From: Candidatus Aminicenantota bacterium | GTDB taxonomy: Bacteria; Acidobacteriota; Aminicenantia; Aminicenantales; Aminicenantaceae | Reading direction: 5' to 3' | Assembly (NCBI GenBank): GCA_014727835.1 | Contig: WJMT01000046.1 | Location: 1-64,000, forward strand | Length of the DNA: 64,000 nucleotides | In this document: positions 53,881 to 63,832 of the stretch, piece after piece | Layout: every line of letters begins with the position of its first letter | Numbering within the stretch: position 1 is the first letter of the stretch | Made by a program: the position numbers and the translations under genes | The notes under the pieces: model-generated | Database searches by the model: none | What the model saw: only the letters and a program-made list of their open reading frames with translations | Told to the model about the DNA's origin: nothing

Positions 53881-54029
53881 AGGAACAAGACATGAAGTGT
53901 GGTCCTTCACCGCGAATGTCTCGTAACAAAGGAGGTGCGGTGAGACCTGCTCTCCTGCAAGGCAAAAGCTGCCCATTAAGATAAAAATAGAGATAACAGG
54001 TAAAATTGTAAATATTTTATCAGCGGCTT

Positions 54030-55064
54030 TTATGAATGGAGGATGTTGTTAAAAGCATTGATGGTCCGCTCAATATCATTATCATCGATTCCTCTGTTGG
54101 TGACCATGCGGACCCCCTGCGGAACGGAAAGAGCCAGGATTCCTTTCTGCTTCAAACGGTTCAATAGATCCGGGACTGCGAGGTCCGAATGCTCAAATCC
54201 GAAGATGATGATATCTGTCTCTACGAATTCCGGGTTGAGCTGAATTCCAGGCATCTTATGGATAGCAAGAGCGAGTTTCTTGGCTCGCATGTGGTCTTCT
54301 TTAAGCCTGGAGACCATGTTTTGAAGAGCCAGGATGCCCGGAGCTGCGATGACTCCCACCTGCCTCATACCGCCTCCCAGGGCTTTCCGGATCCTGCGAC
54401 CGAGATCAATGAAATCTTGCGGGCCGGCCAGGATAGAGCCTATGGGAGCAGAGAGTCCTTTAGACAGACAAAACATCACAGAGTCTGACATCCTTGCATA
54501 TTCTTTCACCGGGACCCCTGATGCCACACTGGCATTGAATAAGCGGGCTCCGTCCAAATGGACATGGATCCCGTGCTTTTCTGCAATCGCTTTGATTGAC
54601 CTCATATTTTCCAGAGGAATGACCGCTCCTCCCCAATTGTTGTGGGTGTTTTCAATGCAAATCAAAGATGTCCGGGGAAGATGGACAGATGGTTTTTTGA
54701 TATTGTTCTCCACCTCTCCTGGATCCATAGCCCCTCTGTGTGATGTCAGCACTCTGGGAGATACCCGTGAAATAAAGGTCATATGAGTGGACTCCATGTT
54801 ATAGATATGAGAGCGGGCTTCAATGATCACCTCATCCAGCTCCCGGGTCCAGGCTTTGATGGCAATGGAATTGCCCATAGTCCCTGAAGGCACGTACAGG
54901 GCGGCTTTCTTTCCCAAGGTGTCTGCGGCTAGAGATTCCAGTTTCTGGACAGTGAGATCGTCTCCCAGCACATCGTCCCCGACTTCTGCCTCTGCCATGG
55001 CTCTTCGCATCTCAGAGGTGGGTTTGGTGACTGTATCCGAACGAAAATCCGATATAGGATTCAT
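54030..55064 (-). CDS. ltaE: Low-specificity L-threonine aldolase
   Basis: This 344-residue PLP enzyme cleaves L-threonine or L-allo-threonine to glycine and acetaldehyde. Matching segments are DFRSDTVTKPT at the N-terminus, GDDVLGDDLTVQKLE, HLDGARLFNA and CLSKGLSAPIGS with the PLP lysine at 202. Length and motifs are complete. It is divergent from the PASTA gene, and no partner enzyme is near. A role in glycine supply or beta-hydroxy-amino-acid turnover is likely. Confidence 0.95.
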   Translation of the reverse strand: MNPISDFRSDTVTKPTSEMRRAMAEAEVGDDVLGDDLTVQKLESLAADTLGKKAALYVPSGTMGNSIAIKAWTRELDEVIIEARSHIYNMESTHMTFISRVSPRVLTSHRGAMDPGEVENNIKKPSVHLPRTSLICIENTHNNWGGAVIPLENMRSIKAIAEKHGIHVHLDGARLFNASVASGVPVKEYARMSDSVMFCLSKGLSAPIGSILAGPQDFIDLGRRIRKALGGGMRQVGVIAAPGILALQNMVSRLKEDHMRAKKLALAIHKMPGIQLNPEFVETDIIIFGFEHSDLAVPDLLNRLKQKGILALSVPQGVRMVTNRGIDDNDIERTINAFNNILHS

Positions 55065-55176
55065 GATCTTTTCTCCTTTGGTCTCTACATACTTTAATGT
55101 TTCAATGATAAACTTTCAACTTCAAACTTTTTCTTTTTTTGTTCCGTTTTTTCTGCTGAAGGCAACGGTTTTGATG

Positions 55177-55205
55177 TTTACTTGGTTATGAAACTATGGT
55201 ATAGA
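55177..55205 (+). promoter_or_regulatory. Possible promoter of the PASTA-rpe-epimerase run
   Basis: TTTACT (55177-55182) and TATAGA (55200-55205) are spaced 17 nt, each matching four of six consensus bases. The transcript would start near 55212, ahead of the PASTA gene. Confidence 0.4.
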
Positions 55206-55239
55206 TATCGTTGAATTCTGTTTGATCAAAAGTGTCAAA

Positions 55240-55953
55240 ATGACAAACAAATACTATAAAATCCTCGTGATTTCTCTGGTCTTTTTAAACTTGTTCTTTA
55301 TTTCCGCTTCATTAGCCTACAAAATCATGTTATCTGGAGAGATGTCAAATGTCCCTGATCTGACAGGCCTGACTCTTGAGGAAGGCAAAGAAATCCTTGA
55401 ACATAAAAAACTCACTATTGTGAAAAGCGGTGTGGAACTCAACAAAAACTACGAAAGAGGCAAGATCATATCTCAAGACCCCCCTCCCAAATCCAGAGTC
55501 AAGCTGAATAAAATGGTTCAAGTCACTCTCAGTGCCGGACTGGAAAAAGTGGTGGTGCCTGATCTCACAGGAAAAGACCTTCTCGCATTGGATGAAATTT
55601 TTCAAGAGTTCGGACTGGTCAAAGGAAACATATCCCACGTTCACACACCTGCCTTCCCTGCCGGAAGAGTGATCAGTCAATATCCGCCTGAACAAACAGA
55701 AGTTCCGGTCAACTCTCGCGTCAATCTGCTGGTGAGTCAGGGGAACCTGGAACAAAGGTATTTGATGCCCGACCTGCTGGGAAAAAATGCTTCCGCTGTG
55801 ATCCAGAGGCTCAAAGAACTCGGGTTCCGGATCGGAGATATCAGACGTTCTTATTATCCGGGACTCAGCAGCGGGGTCATTATCAATCAGAATCCAAGGC
55901 AGGGGACCCTGATCAAAAAAAGAAACATTATTTCATTGGAGGTTAGTAAATAA
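55240..55953 (+). CDS. Membrane-anchored PASTA-domain protein
   Basis: ATG 55240 is preferred to TTG 55222, though neither has a clear ribosome site. One N-terminal membrane helix (YYKILVISLVFLNLFFISASLAYK region) precedes three PASTA repeats of ~66 residues, each starting VPDLTGL/VPDLTGK/MPDLLGK and ending with the QxPxxG-type SQDPPP, SQYPPE and NQNPRQG. PASTA domains bind muropeptides in PBPs and Ser/Thr kinases; here no kinase is fused. The stop overlaps the rpe start by one base. Confidence 0.88.
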   Translation: MTNKYYKILVISLVFLNLFFISASLAYKIMLSGEMSNVPDLTGLTLEEGKEILEHKKLTIVKSGVELNKNYERGKIISQDPPPKSRVKLNKMVQVTLSAGLEKVVVPDLTGKDLLALDEIFQEFGLVKGNISHVHTPAFPAGRVISQYPPEQTEVPVNSRVNLLVSQGNLEQRYLMPDLLGKNASAVIQRLKELGFRIGDIRRSYYPGLSSGVIINQNPRQGTLIKKRNIISLEVSK

Positions 55954-56621
55954 TGGCCCAAATCGCCCCATCCATTCTTTCAACAGATTACTCTCAGTTA
56001 GAAAAATCCATAAAAACAGCAGAAAAAGGAGGAGCTGACCTTATCAATGTGGATATCATGGACGGCCATTTTGTGCCAAATCTGACCTTTGGCCCCAAAC
56101 TGGTCTCAGATCTGAAAAAAATAACGGATCTGCCTCTGGATGCGCATCTGATGATAGACAATCCCAGGGAATTCATCCCTAAATTCAGTGAGGCCGGTGC
56201 AGACTGGATCTCCATCCAGATCGAAGCCACGGTCCATGCCCATAAAGACATCACAATGATCAAAGAGCTGGGAAAAAAAGCCGGTATAGTCCTTAACCCG
56301 GCCACTCCCATCCACATGCTCAATGAGATCATCAAAGAAGTGGATTATGTCCTTATCATGTCTGTCAATCCAGGATGGGGAGGACAAAAATTTATTGAGT
56401 CCAGCTTGAAAAAAATATCCAAGCTGAAAAATTGGATCACAGGGCAAAATCTTGATGTACGGATCCAGGTGGATGGCGGGGTGAATCAAGAGAATTTAGA
56501 GACCATTATGGAGAGCGGTGCCGACATCCTTGTCATCGGTTCAGCGATCTACAATACTGAAAATCCAGTGGAAACCCTGCGCCAGATGAAAAAGATCTTA
56601 CAGAAAAATAATCAAAAATGA
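55953..56621 (+). CDS. rpe: Ribulose-phosphate 3-epimerase
   Basis: The 222-residue TIM-barrel enzyme interconverts ribulose-5-phosphate and xylulose-5-phosphate. Signatures are IAPSILSTDYSQLE, VDIMDGHFVPNLTFG, LMIDNP, MSVNPGWGGQKFI and VDGGVN, all complete. It overlaps the PASTA gene by 1 nt and the epimerase gene by 4 nt. Confidence 0.96.
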   Translation: MAQIAPSILSTDYSQLEKSIKTAEKGGADLINVDIMDGHFVPNLTFGPKLVSDLKKITDLPLDAHLMIDNPREFIPKFSEAGADWISIQIEATVHAHKDITMIKELGKKAGIVLNPATPIHMLNEIIKEVDYVLIMSVNPGWGGQKFIESSLKKISKLKNWITGQNLDVRIQVDGGVNQENLETIMESGADILVIGSAIYNTENPVETLRQMKKILQKNNQK

Positions 56622-57565
56622 AATGTCTTGTCACAGGAGCCGCTGGATTCATCGGTTCCCATCTGTGCGAAAAACTTCTGGATTCCGGCTTTTTTGTCAC
56701 AGGTATCGACTCTTTCACTGATTATTACTCCAAAGAACTGAAGAAAAAAAACCTGGAATTTTTAGTCAAAAACAAGAGTTTTGAATTGATCCAAGGCGAT
56801 ATCAATATGATGGATATGACATCTCCCATAAAAAAGTGCGATTTCGTGTTTCATCTCGCTGCTCAGGCTGGAGTGAGAGCCAGTTGGGGAGATGATTTCT
56901 CCATCTACACAAAAAACAACATAGAATCCACTCAAAAGATTTTAGAGACCTGTAAAAAATATCCGGTTAAAAAAATCGTTTATGCCTCCTCTTCCTCAGT
57001 CTATGGGAACACCCCGGACCTTCCCATGAAGGAAAACAGCCAACTGATACCCTATTCTCCTTATGGAGTCACCAAACTGGCCGCAGAAAACCTCTGTTCT
57101 CTCTACCATGCCAATTACGGTCTTCCTGTGGTCTCTTTGAGGTATTTCACTGTTTATGGTCCTAGACAGAGACCTGATATGGCCTTTCATAAATTTCTCA
57201 AAGCCGTTGGAGAGAACAAACCCATTGAGATCTACGGGACCGGGGAACAGACCAGAGATTTCACCTATATTGATGATATTGTAACGGCCAATATCTCTGC
57301 TGCTGAACAGGGAAAAAAAGGAGAGATTTACAATCTCGGGGGCGGGAATCAACAGAAACTATCCCATATATTTCCTGTACTTGAGACCGTCTGCCAAAAA
57401 GAAATCCAAATAAATAAAATTGAGAAACAAAAAGGTGATGTCCAGCACACCTATGCCTCTATCTCCAAAGCTCAAAAAGACCTCTGTTACCAACCCCTTA
57501 TCAAAATCAAAGAAGGATTGGAACGAGAATGGCTTTGGATAAAAAACGTGTATTCATTTCAATGA
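56618..57565 (+). CDS. NAD-dependent nucleotide-sugar epimerase/dehydratase
   Basis: This 315-residue extended SDR enzyme has VTGAAGFIGSHL for NAD, SSSSVYG with the catalytic Ser region, and YGVTKLAAE with Tyr and Lys. SLRYFTVYGPRQRPDMAF is typical of UDP-glucuronate or UDP-glucose 4-epimerases. It supplies activated sugars for envelope polysaccharide. The exact sugar cannot be told from sequence. Confidence 0.93.
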   Translation: MKCLVTGAAGFIGSHLCEKLLDSGFFVTGIDSFTDYYSKELKKKNLEFLVKNKSFELIQGDINMMDMTSPIKKCDFVFHLAAQAGVRASWGDDFSIYTKNNIESTQKILETCKKYPVKKIVYASSSSVYGNTPDLPMKENSQLIPYSPYGVTKLAAENLCSLYHANYGLPVVSLRYFTVYGPRQRPDMAFHKFLKAVGENKPIEIYGTGEQTRDFTYIDDIVTANISAAEQGKKGEIYNLGGGNQQKLSHIFPVLETVCQKEIQINKIEKQKGDVQHTYASISKAQKDLCYQPLIKIKEGLEREWLWIKNVYSFQ

Positions 57566-57599
57566 CAGATATGTTAAACTATATACAAAAGGAATTCTC

Positions 57600-58409
57600 A
57601 TGAGAAAAACTCTTTTGGTTTGTATCATTGCTGCATTCATGATGGGCGCCTCTTTTTGCGCCAAAGCACAGATGGAGATCGATCCTGAAATCGCTTCTAA
57701 CGAGCAAGCACTTTTTGAGATGGGACAGAAATTTATCAAAAAAAATCCTGAGAAAGGAAGACTCTATTTCAGACAGGTTATTGACGCTTTCCCTCAAAGT
57801 CTTTATGCCCAAAGAGCGATGCTGGCTATTGCAGACTCCTACTACAAAAAAGGGGATGAGAGCAACATGATCATCGCGGCCTCAGAATACAGAGAATTTG
57901 TATCCCGCTTTCCCAATAGTCCCTCAGTCCCTTATGCCCAATACCGGATTGCCATGACCTACTTCACCAAATCAAAAAGACCGGGAAAAGATCAGACAAA
58001 GACAAAAAGGGCCCTAGAGGAATTCAAAATATTGATAACCCGGTTTCCAACCACTGAAGAAGCCCAGCAGGCCCAGGAAAAAATAAAAGAATGCGAAGAA
58101 AAATTGGCCATGCATTCATTTAAGATCGCCAAACACTACAACAGAGTCAAGGCCTACAAAGCCACCATAGACCGCTTAAAGGAGATCTTGACCAAATATC
58201 CTAATTTTTCAAAAATGGATCAGCTGTATTATTATCTGGCCGATTCCTACTATAACAGCAAAAGGGAAGAACAGGCCATTCCCTATTTAAGGAAATTGAT
58301 AACCGATTATCCGGACAGTAAATTCGCTAAAAAAGCCATAAAAAAAATTGAGGAATATGAAGAGAAGCAAGAAGTCACAAAAAAATCCTCTCATCCAAAA
58401 CAAATTTAA
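57600..58409 (+). CDS. bamD: BamD-like outer-membrane assembly protein
   Basis: The 269-residue protein has an N-terminal signal ending near MGASFCAKA, with a lipobox-like Cys, and about five TPR motifs (LFEMGQKFIKKNPEKG, LYYYLADSYYNSKREEQA). It matches BamD/YfiO, which with BamA inserts barrels into the outer membrane. The lipobox is not perfect, so lipid attachment is uncertain. The C-terminus is basic (KKSSHPKQI). Confidence 0.82.
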   Translation: MRKTLLVCIIAAFMMGASFCAKAQMEIDPEIASNEQALFEMGQKFIKKNPEKGRLYFRQVIDAFPQSLYAQRAMLAIADSYYKKGDESNMIIAASEYREFVSRFPNSPSVPYAQYRIAMTYFTKSKRPGKDQTKTKRALEEFKILITRFPTTEEAQQAQEKIKECEEKLAMHSFKIAKHYNRVKAYKATIDRLKEILTKYPNFSKMDQLYYYLADSYYNSKREEQAIPYLRKLITDYPDSKFAKKAIKKIEEYEEKQEVTKKSSHPKQI

Positions 58410-58423
58410 CTGGAGGTTAGAAT

Positions 58424-59203
58424 ATGACAAAAAAAACTTTTCTGCCAGTTATAATCATCCTATTGATCACCTCTCCGTCTCTTTCTGCAACACAATTTTA
58501 TCAGCAAGGGTTTTCTGTTGAGCAAATAAGATTGGGATTGGACGCAGAATTCTTTGATCGAATGATCACCTGGGACGAAGACCAAAGTGAAACATCTTCC
58601 TTAAGAAGCTATCTGTTTTCACTCAGCCTCGGTTACGAAATATTGGAGGGCACTTCAGTCACTGCTGTCTTGGGATACTCCCTCTCCAATTTTGATGACA
58701 TGATCTTCAACAAACTGCCTTTTTCTTTAGAACTCAATACCGGACACATTGACGGGATCGTATTTGGCGGGAAAGCTCTGATTGAAATCATAAACCTTGC
58801 TGACTTCACACTGAGCGCCAGAGGCCAGTTTATTTATTACCTTGGTTTTGAAGAACAATGGGACATTCCCGGTCTCAATGTTGAAGGAACTGCTAACGGA
58901 AATCCTTCGTGGGCCCGATTGACAGCAGGACCCAAAATTTCTTTTCATGCCACACCTTATCTGAGACCCTATGTAACGGTGAATTATGATCGGCTTTGGG
59001 GAAAATTTAAGATGACAGAAACAATTGAAGAACTCACCGGAGAACAGGAGATAAAAATCGAATCCCAAAGCTACTTCAATTTTTCTATCGGAACCCTTTA
59101 TGAGATCATAGACCGACTTGACCTGAAAGCTGAAGCGACCTTACTTCCTTTAGAAGACCAGATCGGATTGGGCATTGCTGTCGGAGCCCTCTATTCATTT
59201 TAA
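58424..59203 (+). CDS. Outer-membrane beta-barrel protein
   Basis: The 259-residue protein has a signal peptide (PVIIILLITSPSLSA) and alternating strands (YLFSLSLGYEILEGTSVTAV, LRPYVTVNYDRLWGKF), ending with the aromatic strand IGLGIAVGALYSF. It is a small barrel of the OmpA/OmpW-like size class, function unknown. GGAGG lies ahead of the ATG. It stands between bamD and the S8 peptidase gene. Confidence 0.82.
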   Translation: MTKKTFLPVIIILLITSPSLSATQFYQQGFSVEQIRLGLDAEFFDRMITWDEDQSETSSLRSYLFSLSLGYEILEGTSVTAVLGYSLSNFDDMIFNKLPFSLELNTGHIDGIVFGGKALIEIINLADFTLSARGQFIYYLGFEEQWDIPGLNVEGTANGNPSWARLTAGPKISFHATPYLRPYVTVNYDRLWGKFKMTETIEELTGEQEIKIESQSYFNFSIGTLYEIIDRLDLKAEATLLPLEDQIGLGIAVGALYSF

Positions 59204-59219
59204 ATAAGAGGAGGACGCC

Positions 59220-60605
59220 ATGAATAAAAATAAAATGTTCGGTATTTTTTCCTTAATTGTTTTATTTATATTATCTTTCACAAATCTTTCCATTGCTCAA
59301 GACATGCCCAAAAAACCGGCTATTCAATCTCAGAACAACCTCCGTCTATCTCAAACCATCGGTCAAAAACCCTTTGCCTCTGTGAATGAAATCTCTTATT
59401 CCGATGAACACATTCTAGTCAAATTCCGACCCACCATACCTGACGAATATGTGAAAGCCACCATCCATTCTTTTCAAATCAGCGAATACAAAGTGCTTCC
59501 ACGGATCAAAGTGTTCAAACTCAAGGTTCCGGAAACCTCCAATGTGGAAGACATGCTGTATGTGATGAAACAGCATCAATATGTGGAATACGCAGAGCCT
59601 GATTACAAAGCGTATAAGGCCGTGACTCCTAATGATAATTTTTTCAACTATCAGTATGCTCTTTACAATTCTGGACAATACATCGGTCCTCCAGGAAGCC
59701 CTCAGGGACAGACCAGCGCGGACATCAAAGCCACTACAGCCTGGGAACAAACCAAAGGAACTGAGGATGTTATTATCGCCATTGTGGATACGGGAATCGA
59801 CCTGTATCACCCTGACCTCGCCAATAAAATCGAATCCAGCGGACGTGACTTTGTCAACAGTGATTTTGAAGCCCTTGATGACGATATCTATGGACATGGG
59901 ACCTTTGTGGCTGGCATTGCAGCGGCAGAGACCGATAATAATGAAGGAATCGCCGGAGTCGCTTGGAACTGTCAGCTGCTTCCAGTTAAGGTGCTGGATG
60001 ATACAGGAGTGGGCTATTACAGCTGGATCATTGAAGGCATCATCTGGGCTGTGGATAATGATGCGGCTGTCGTGAATCTAAGCCTGGGCGGTCCAGTGGA
60101 AGCAATTTCTTTACAGAATGCACTCCAATACGCCCATCAAAATGATGTGGTGGTGGTCGCTGCAGCCGGAAATGAAGGAGGCGCTGTGAGCTATCCGGCT
60201 GCTTATGATGATTTTTGCCTAGCAGTGGCTGCTACAGATTACAATGACCAGAGACTCAGCTGGTCGAATTATGGACCGGAGATCGATGTGGCGGCTCCGG
60301 GCAAGCGCATCATCAGCACAGTACCGACCTGGCTGCCCCCTCCAGGATATCTTCCATATGGATTTGGTGAAGGGACCTCTCTATCCACTCCTTATGTCGC
60401 CGGACTGGCCGCATTGATCAAAAGCCTTAAACCTTGGATCTCCGCAGATGAAGCCATGTATGTCATCAAATATTCTGCAGATGATGTCAATGAATCCAGC
60501 AACCCAGGAAAAGATGTGTTTATCGGATACGGACGGATCAATATGGAGACTGCGCTGACTCCTATCATTTTGGGCCAGCAAGAGATGAATGATGCTTCTG
60601 AATGA
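59220..60605 (+). CDS. Secreted S8 subtilisin-like serine peptidase
   Basis: The 461-residue protein has a signal peptide, an inhibitor-like propeptide (ILVKFRPTIPDEY), and a complete catalytic triad: Asp190 in IVDTGIDLYHPD, His226 in GHGTFVAGI, and Ser387 in GTSLSTPYVAGL. Asn in AAAGNEGG is the oxyanion residue. It is a secreted endopeptidase likely used for extracellular protein breakdown. It follows the beta-barrel gene by 16 nt. Confidence 0.95.
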   Translation: MNKNKMFGIFSLIVLFILSFTNLSIAQDMPKKPAIQSQNNLRLSQTIGQKPFASVNEISYSDEHILVKFRPTIPDEYVKATIHSFQISEYKVLPRIKVFKLKVPETSNVEDMLYVMKQHQYVEYAEPDYKAYKAVTPNDNFFNYQYALYNSGQYIGPPGSPQGQTSADIKATTAWEQTKGTEDVIIAIVDTGIDLYHPDLANKIESSGRDFVNSDFEALDDDIYGHGTFVAGIAAAETDNNEGIAGVAWNCQLLPVKVLDDTGVGYYSWIIEGIIWAVDNDAAVVNLSLGGPVEAISLQNALQYAHQNDVVVVAAAGNEGGAVSYPAAYDDFCLAVAATDYNDQRLSWSNYGPEIDVAAPGKRIISTVPTWLPPPGYLPYGFGEGTSLSTPYVAGLAALIKSLKPWISADEAMYVIKYSADDVNESSNPGKDVFIGYGRINMETALTPIILGQQEMNDASE

Positions 60606-60678
60606 GGACTGAGAAAACCATTGAATTGAAACACTCTATCATTATAGATTCCGCTTGTAAAAAGGGGTTGATGCATCA

Positions 60679-62358
60679 ATGATCAAGTCTCTCCGGATCA
60701 AAAATCTAGCCACCATTGAAGATTTGGAAGTGGACCTCAAGAAAGGTTTTTCCATCCTCACCGGAGAGACCGGAGCCGGAAAATCCATCATCATTGACAG
60801 TATCCGCTTGGTCCTGGGAGACAAAGCCACCACAGATATCATCCGGACCGGAAAAAATGAAACATCTATTGAGACCATTTTTGATGTTCCTCAAAAGTCC
60901 GACCTGCTCAAAGGCCTGGAGAATGATGAAACAGGAGAGGTCTTTCTCCACCGGAAAGTGTTTAAAAAAGGGACAGGAAGAGGATACATCAACGGAACAC
61001 TGGTGCCCTTAAAAAGGTTCAGACAATTCAGAGAAAACATGGTGGACATATTGGGGCAGAATGACCATATATTTTTGAGGAGAAATGAATTCCAGCTGGA
61101 CTATCTGGATCATTATTCAGAGACTCTGGATTTGAGGAAAAAGGTCGCCCACCTTGCCCGCCGCATAAGAAAACTGCAGAATGAAATCAATGATATCGAA
61201 CAGCGAAAAAAACAGAGAGAAGAGAGGTCAGATTACCTTGCTTTTCAGATCAATGAAATCGAAAAAGCCCAATTAAAGCCCGATGAAGAAAAACAACTCC
61301 ATAAAGAAAGAGACCTTCTTAAAAATGCTGAAAAAATTAATTCCTGTATCAAGGATGCTCTGGATATCACTTATGAAAGAGAGGACTCTCTGTCAAGCCT
61401 GCTTTCAAAGTTAGAAAAGAATGTTCAGATTCTCTCTGATTTTCATCCTGACTTCAAACCAATCCTAGAGAACATGGATCAATTTTCCATCTCTATGAAG
61501 GAATTCACCAACGATTTATTGCAATTTGAAGAAAACTACACCGACGCACCTGAAAAACTGGAGAAAATCGAAGAAAGACTCAGCCTCATAGAAAACCTTA
61601 AAAGAAAATATGGAAAAACCCTCCAAGATGTGTTTGATTCGCTCAACAAAGCAAAGAAGGAATTGTCAGGACTCAGTTCAGATCATGAAAAAATATCCCA
61701 GCTCCGCAAACAACTGGACAGTGATTATAAAGACTATCAGAACACCTCGTCCCGACTTTCTGAGATGAGGCAAAAAGGAGCCAAAAAGCTGGAAAAACAG
61801 GTCGAAGAGGAGATCCAATCCTTGGGCATGAAAAAAGCCACATTTCAAATCAAATTCACAACACACCCTTTTCCATCTGAAAACCTGGATGATTTGAGAG
61901 ACCTGGGTTCCGATGAAATTGAGTTCATGATCAGTCCGAATCCCGGAGAAAATATTCGGCCGCTCAGAAAGATCGCATCCGGGGGGGAACTCTCTCGACT
62001 TATGCTGACTCTAAAGACCATCAGCAAGGACCCGGAAAAATTCAAAACTCTCATTTTTGATGAAATCGATTCTGGAATCGGCGGTAAAACCGCTGAATTG
62101 GTGGGCCAGAAATTGAAAAACCTGGCCGCTCAAAATCAAGTGGTGTGCATCACTCATCTTCCTCAGATCGCCTCATTTGCAGACCATCATTATCAGATTG
62201 AAAAAAAAGTGAAAAAAAACAGGACATATACCCTAATCAGAAAACTGAGCAAAAAAGACAGGACCCATGAAATCGCACGGCTTTTAGCAGGTTCTCATAT
62301 CACAGAGGCCTCTCTACAAAGTGCCCGGGAAATGCTGGAGAAGAATCTATCAGGATAA
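60679..62358 (+). CDS. recN: DNA repair protein RecN
   Basis: This 559-residue SMC-like ATPase has Walker A GETGAGKS (29-36), a central coiled coil rich in Lys and Glu (~150-380), the signature SGGELSRLML, and Walker B TLIFDEIDSGIGGK. RecN acts in recombinational repair of double-strand breaks. Its ribosome site is weak, with GGGG about 14 nt ahead of the ATG. It is not evidently part of a larger operon. Confidence 0.96.
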   Translation: MIKSLRIKNLATIEDLEVDLKKGFSILTGETGAGKSIIIDSIRLVLGDKATTDIIRTGKNETSIETIFDVPQKSDLLKGLENDETGEVFLHRKVFKKGTGRGYINGTLVPLKRFRQFRENMVDILGQNDHIFLRRNEFQLDYLDHYSETLDLRKKVAHLARRIRKLQNEINDIEQRKKQREERSDYLAFQINEIEKAQLKPDEEKQLHKERDLLKNAEKINSCIKDALDITYEREDSLSSLLSKLEKNVQILSDFHPDFKPILENMDQFSISMKEFTNDLLQFEENYTDAPEKLEKIEERLSLIENLKRKYGKTLQDVFDSLNKAKKELSGLSSDHEKISQLRKQLDSDYKDYQNTSSRLSEMRQKGAKKLEKQVEEEIQSLGMKKATFQIKFTTHPFPSENLDDLRDLGSDEIEFMISPNPGENIRPLRKIASGGELSRLMLTLKTISKDPEKFKTLIFDEIDSGIGGKTAELVGQKLKNLAAQNQVVCITHLPQIASFADHHYQIEKKVKKNRTYTLIRKLSKKDRTHEIARLLAGSHITEASLQSAREMLEKNLSG

Positions 62359-62406
62359 AACCAGCTGTTTTCAATTTCAAAAATCACAAGCTATAATATC
62401 ATTGAT

Positions 62407-63729
62407 ATGAAAGAGCCTCTATCTTTACAAAACAAAAAATTTTATATAAAAACATTCGGCTGCCAGATGAATGAAAATGAATCCGAACAAACAGCCGGAA
62501 TCCTCAGGTCTCAGGGAGCTCAGCCATGCAGCCATGCCGAAGACAGCGATATCATCATCATCAACACCTGCGCCGTAAGAGAAAAACCTGTTGAAAAGCT
62601 GTTCTCTCTTTTGGGCCGTCTCCAGCACATCAAAAAGAAAAACAATGCCTGTATCGGAGTCACCGGATGTGTGGCCCAGCTGTTTAAAAACGAGATTTCC
62701 CAACGAAATCAATCTGTTGATTTCGTGGTGGGTCCGGATAATTTATGGAAGATCCCAGAAATCATCTCCTCTCTTTCCCAGTCCAGTTCATGCATCATAC
62801 ACACTCCCAGAAACAGGCAATGGAGAGAAATCGAACCTATCGCACGGAAGAACCACATCAGCGGCTATGTGAGTGTCATGAAAGGATGCAATCATTTCTG
62901 CACATACTGCGTGGTGCCCTTTGCCAAAGGAAGGGAAAAATACAGGCCGCTTCCTTATATCAAAGCTGAAATCAAAGACCTTGCTGAAAAGGGATTTAAG
63001 GAAATCCATCTTCTCGGTCAAAACGTCAACTCTTATCAGGACCCAGAATCCGGAAAGGATTTTGTTTCTCTGCTCAAAGAAATAAGTCCCATCAAGGGAA
63101 TCGAATGGATCCGGTTCATCACGTCTCATCCTAAAAATTTCACTTCTGATATCATCAAAACCATGGCTGAGACAGAAAAAATCTGTCATCAACTGCATCT
63201 TCCCATCCAATCCGGTTCAGACGCCATACTCCGGTACATGGGCCGGGGCTATACGCGCCAACAGTATCTTGAAAAGATCGGCCTTTTGAAAGAAAACATG
63301 CCAGACATCAGTTTGAGCACTGATATTATCGTGGGTTTTCCCAAAGAAACAGAGAAAGACTTCTCAGAGACATTGAGTGTTCTCAAACAGGTTCAATACA
63401 CCAATATTTTTTCTTTCCGCTATTCAAAAAGACCCCACACTGCAGCCTTAAAATACACGGAGGAAGTCCCGTTCGAAATCAAAAAACAGAGGTTGATCCA
63501 GCTTCAAGAGCTTCAAAGACGCATCCAACTGAAAGCCAATCAATCTTTAATCGGAACCCAAATGAAGGTTTTATGCATGGGGAAAAGCACCAAAAATCAG
63601 AACTCCTATTTTGGTAGAAATGAAGGGTTTCAAGTGGTCAACTTTGAATCTGCTTCCGATGTCACAGGAAAATTTGTGACTCTGGAAATCACAGACTGCG
63701 GCCCTTACAGTCTGATAGGAAGAACCTAA
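62407..63729 (+). CDS. miaB: tRNA-2-methylthio-N6-dimethylallyladenosine synthase MiaB
   Basis: The 440-residue radical-SAM methylthiotransferase has the UPF0004 cysteines (Cys19 in FGCQMNENES, Cys55 in NTCAVREK, Cys88 in GVTGCVAQ). The radical-SAM motif CNHFCTYC lies at 161-168, and a C-terminal TRAM domain follows. It adds the methylthio group to A37 of tRNAs reading U-starting codons. The QMNENESE segment fits MiaB better than MtaB or RimO. Confidence 0.96.
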   Translation: MKEPLSLQNKKFYIKTFGCQMNENESEQTAGILRSQGAQPCSHAEDSDIIIINTCAVREKPVEKLFSLLGRLQHIKKKNNACIGVTGCVAQLFKNEISQRNQSVDFVVGPDNLWKIPEIISSLSQSSSCIIHTPRNRQWREIEPIARKNHISGYVSVMKGCNHFCTYCVVPFAKGREKYRPLPYIKAEIKDLAEKGFKEIHLLGQNVNSYQDPESGKDFVSLLKEISPIKGIEWIRFITSHPKNFTSDIIKTMAETEKICHQLHLPIQSGSDAILRYMGRGYTRQQYLEKIGLLKENMPDISLSTDIIVGFPKETEKDFSETLSVLKQVQYTNIFSFRYSKRPHTAALKYTEEVPFEIKKQRLIQLQELQRRIQLKANQSLIGTQMKVLCMGKSTKNQNSYFGRNEGFQVVNFESASDVTGKFVTLEITDCGPYSLIGRT

Positions 63730-63764
63730 ACCACAACGGGATTGATTTTGTTTTCAGTTTTCAT

Positions 63765-63793
63765 TTGAAAATCGAGTTGAATTATGCTATATG
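63765..63793 (+). promoter_or_regulatory. Promoter of the pyrophosphatase gene
   Basis: TTGAAA (63765-63770) and TATATG (63788-63793) are spaced 17 nt, 40 nt upstream of the hppA start. Confidence 0.5.
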
Positions 63794-63832
63794 CTATAGT
63801 TCTTAAGCACAATCTATTAAAAGAGGTTATAT

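Noticed and set aside
54190..54786. Overlapping plus-strand open frames over ltaE
   Set aside because: Antisense to a gene with full threonine aldolase motifs; no own start signals.
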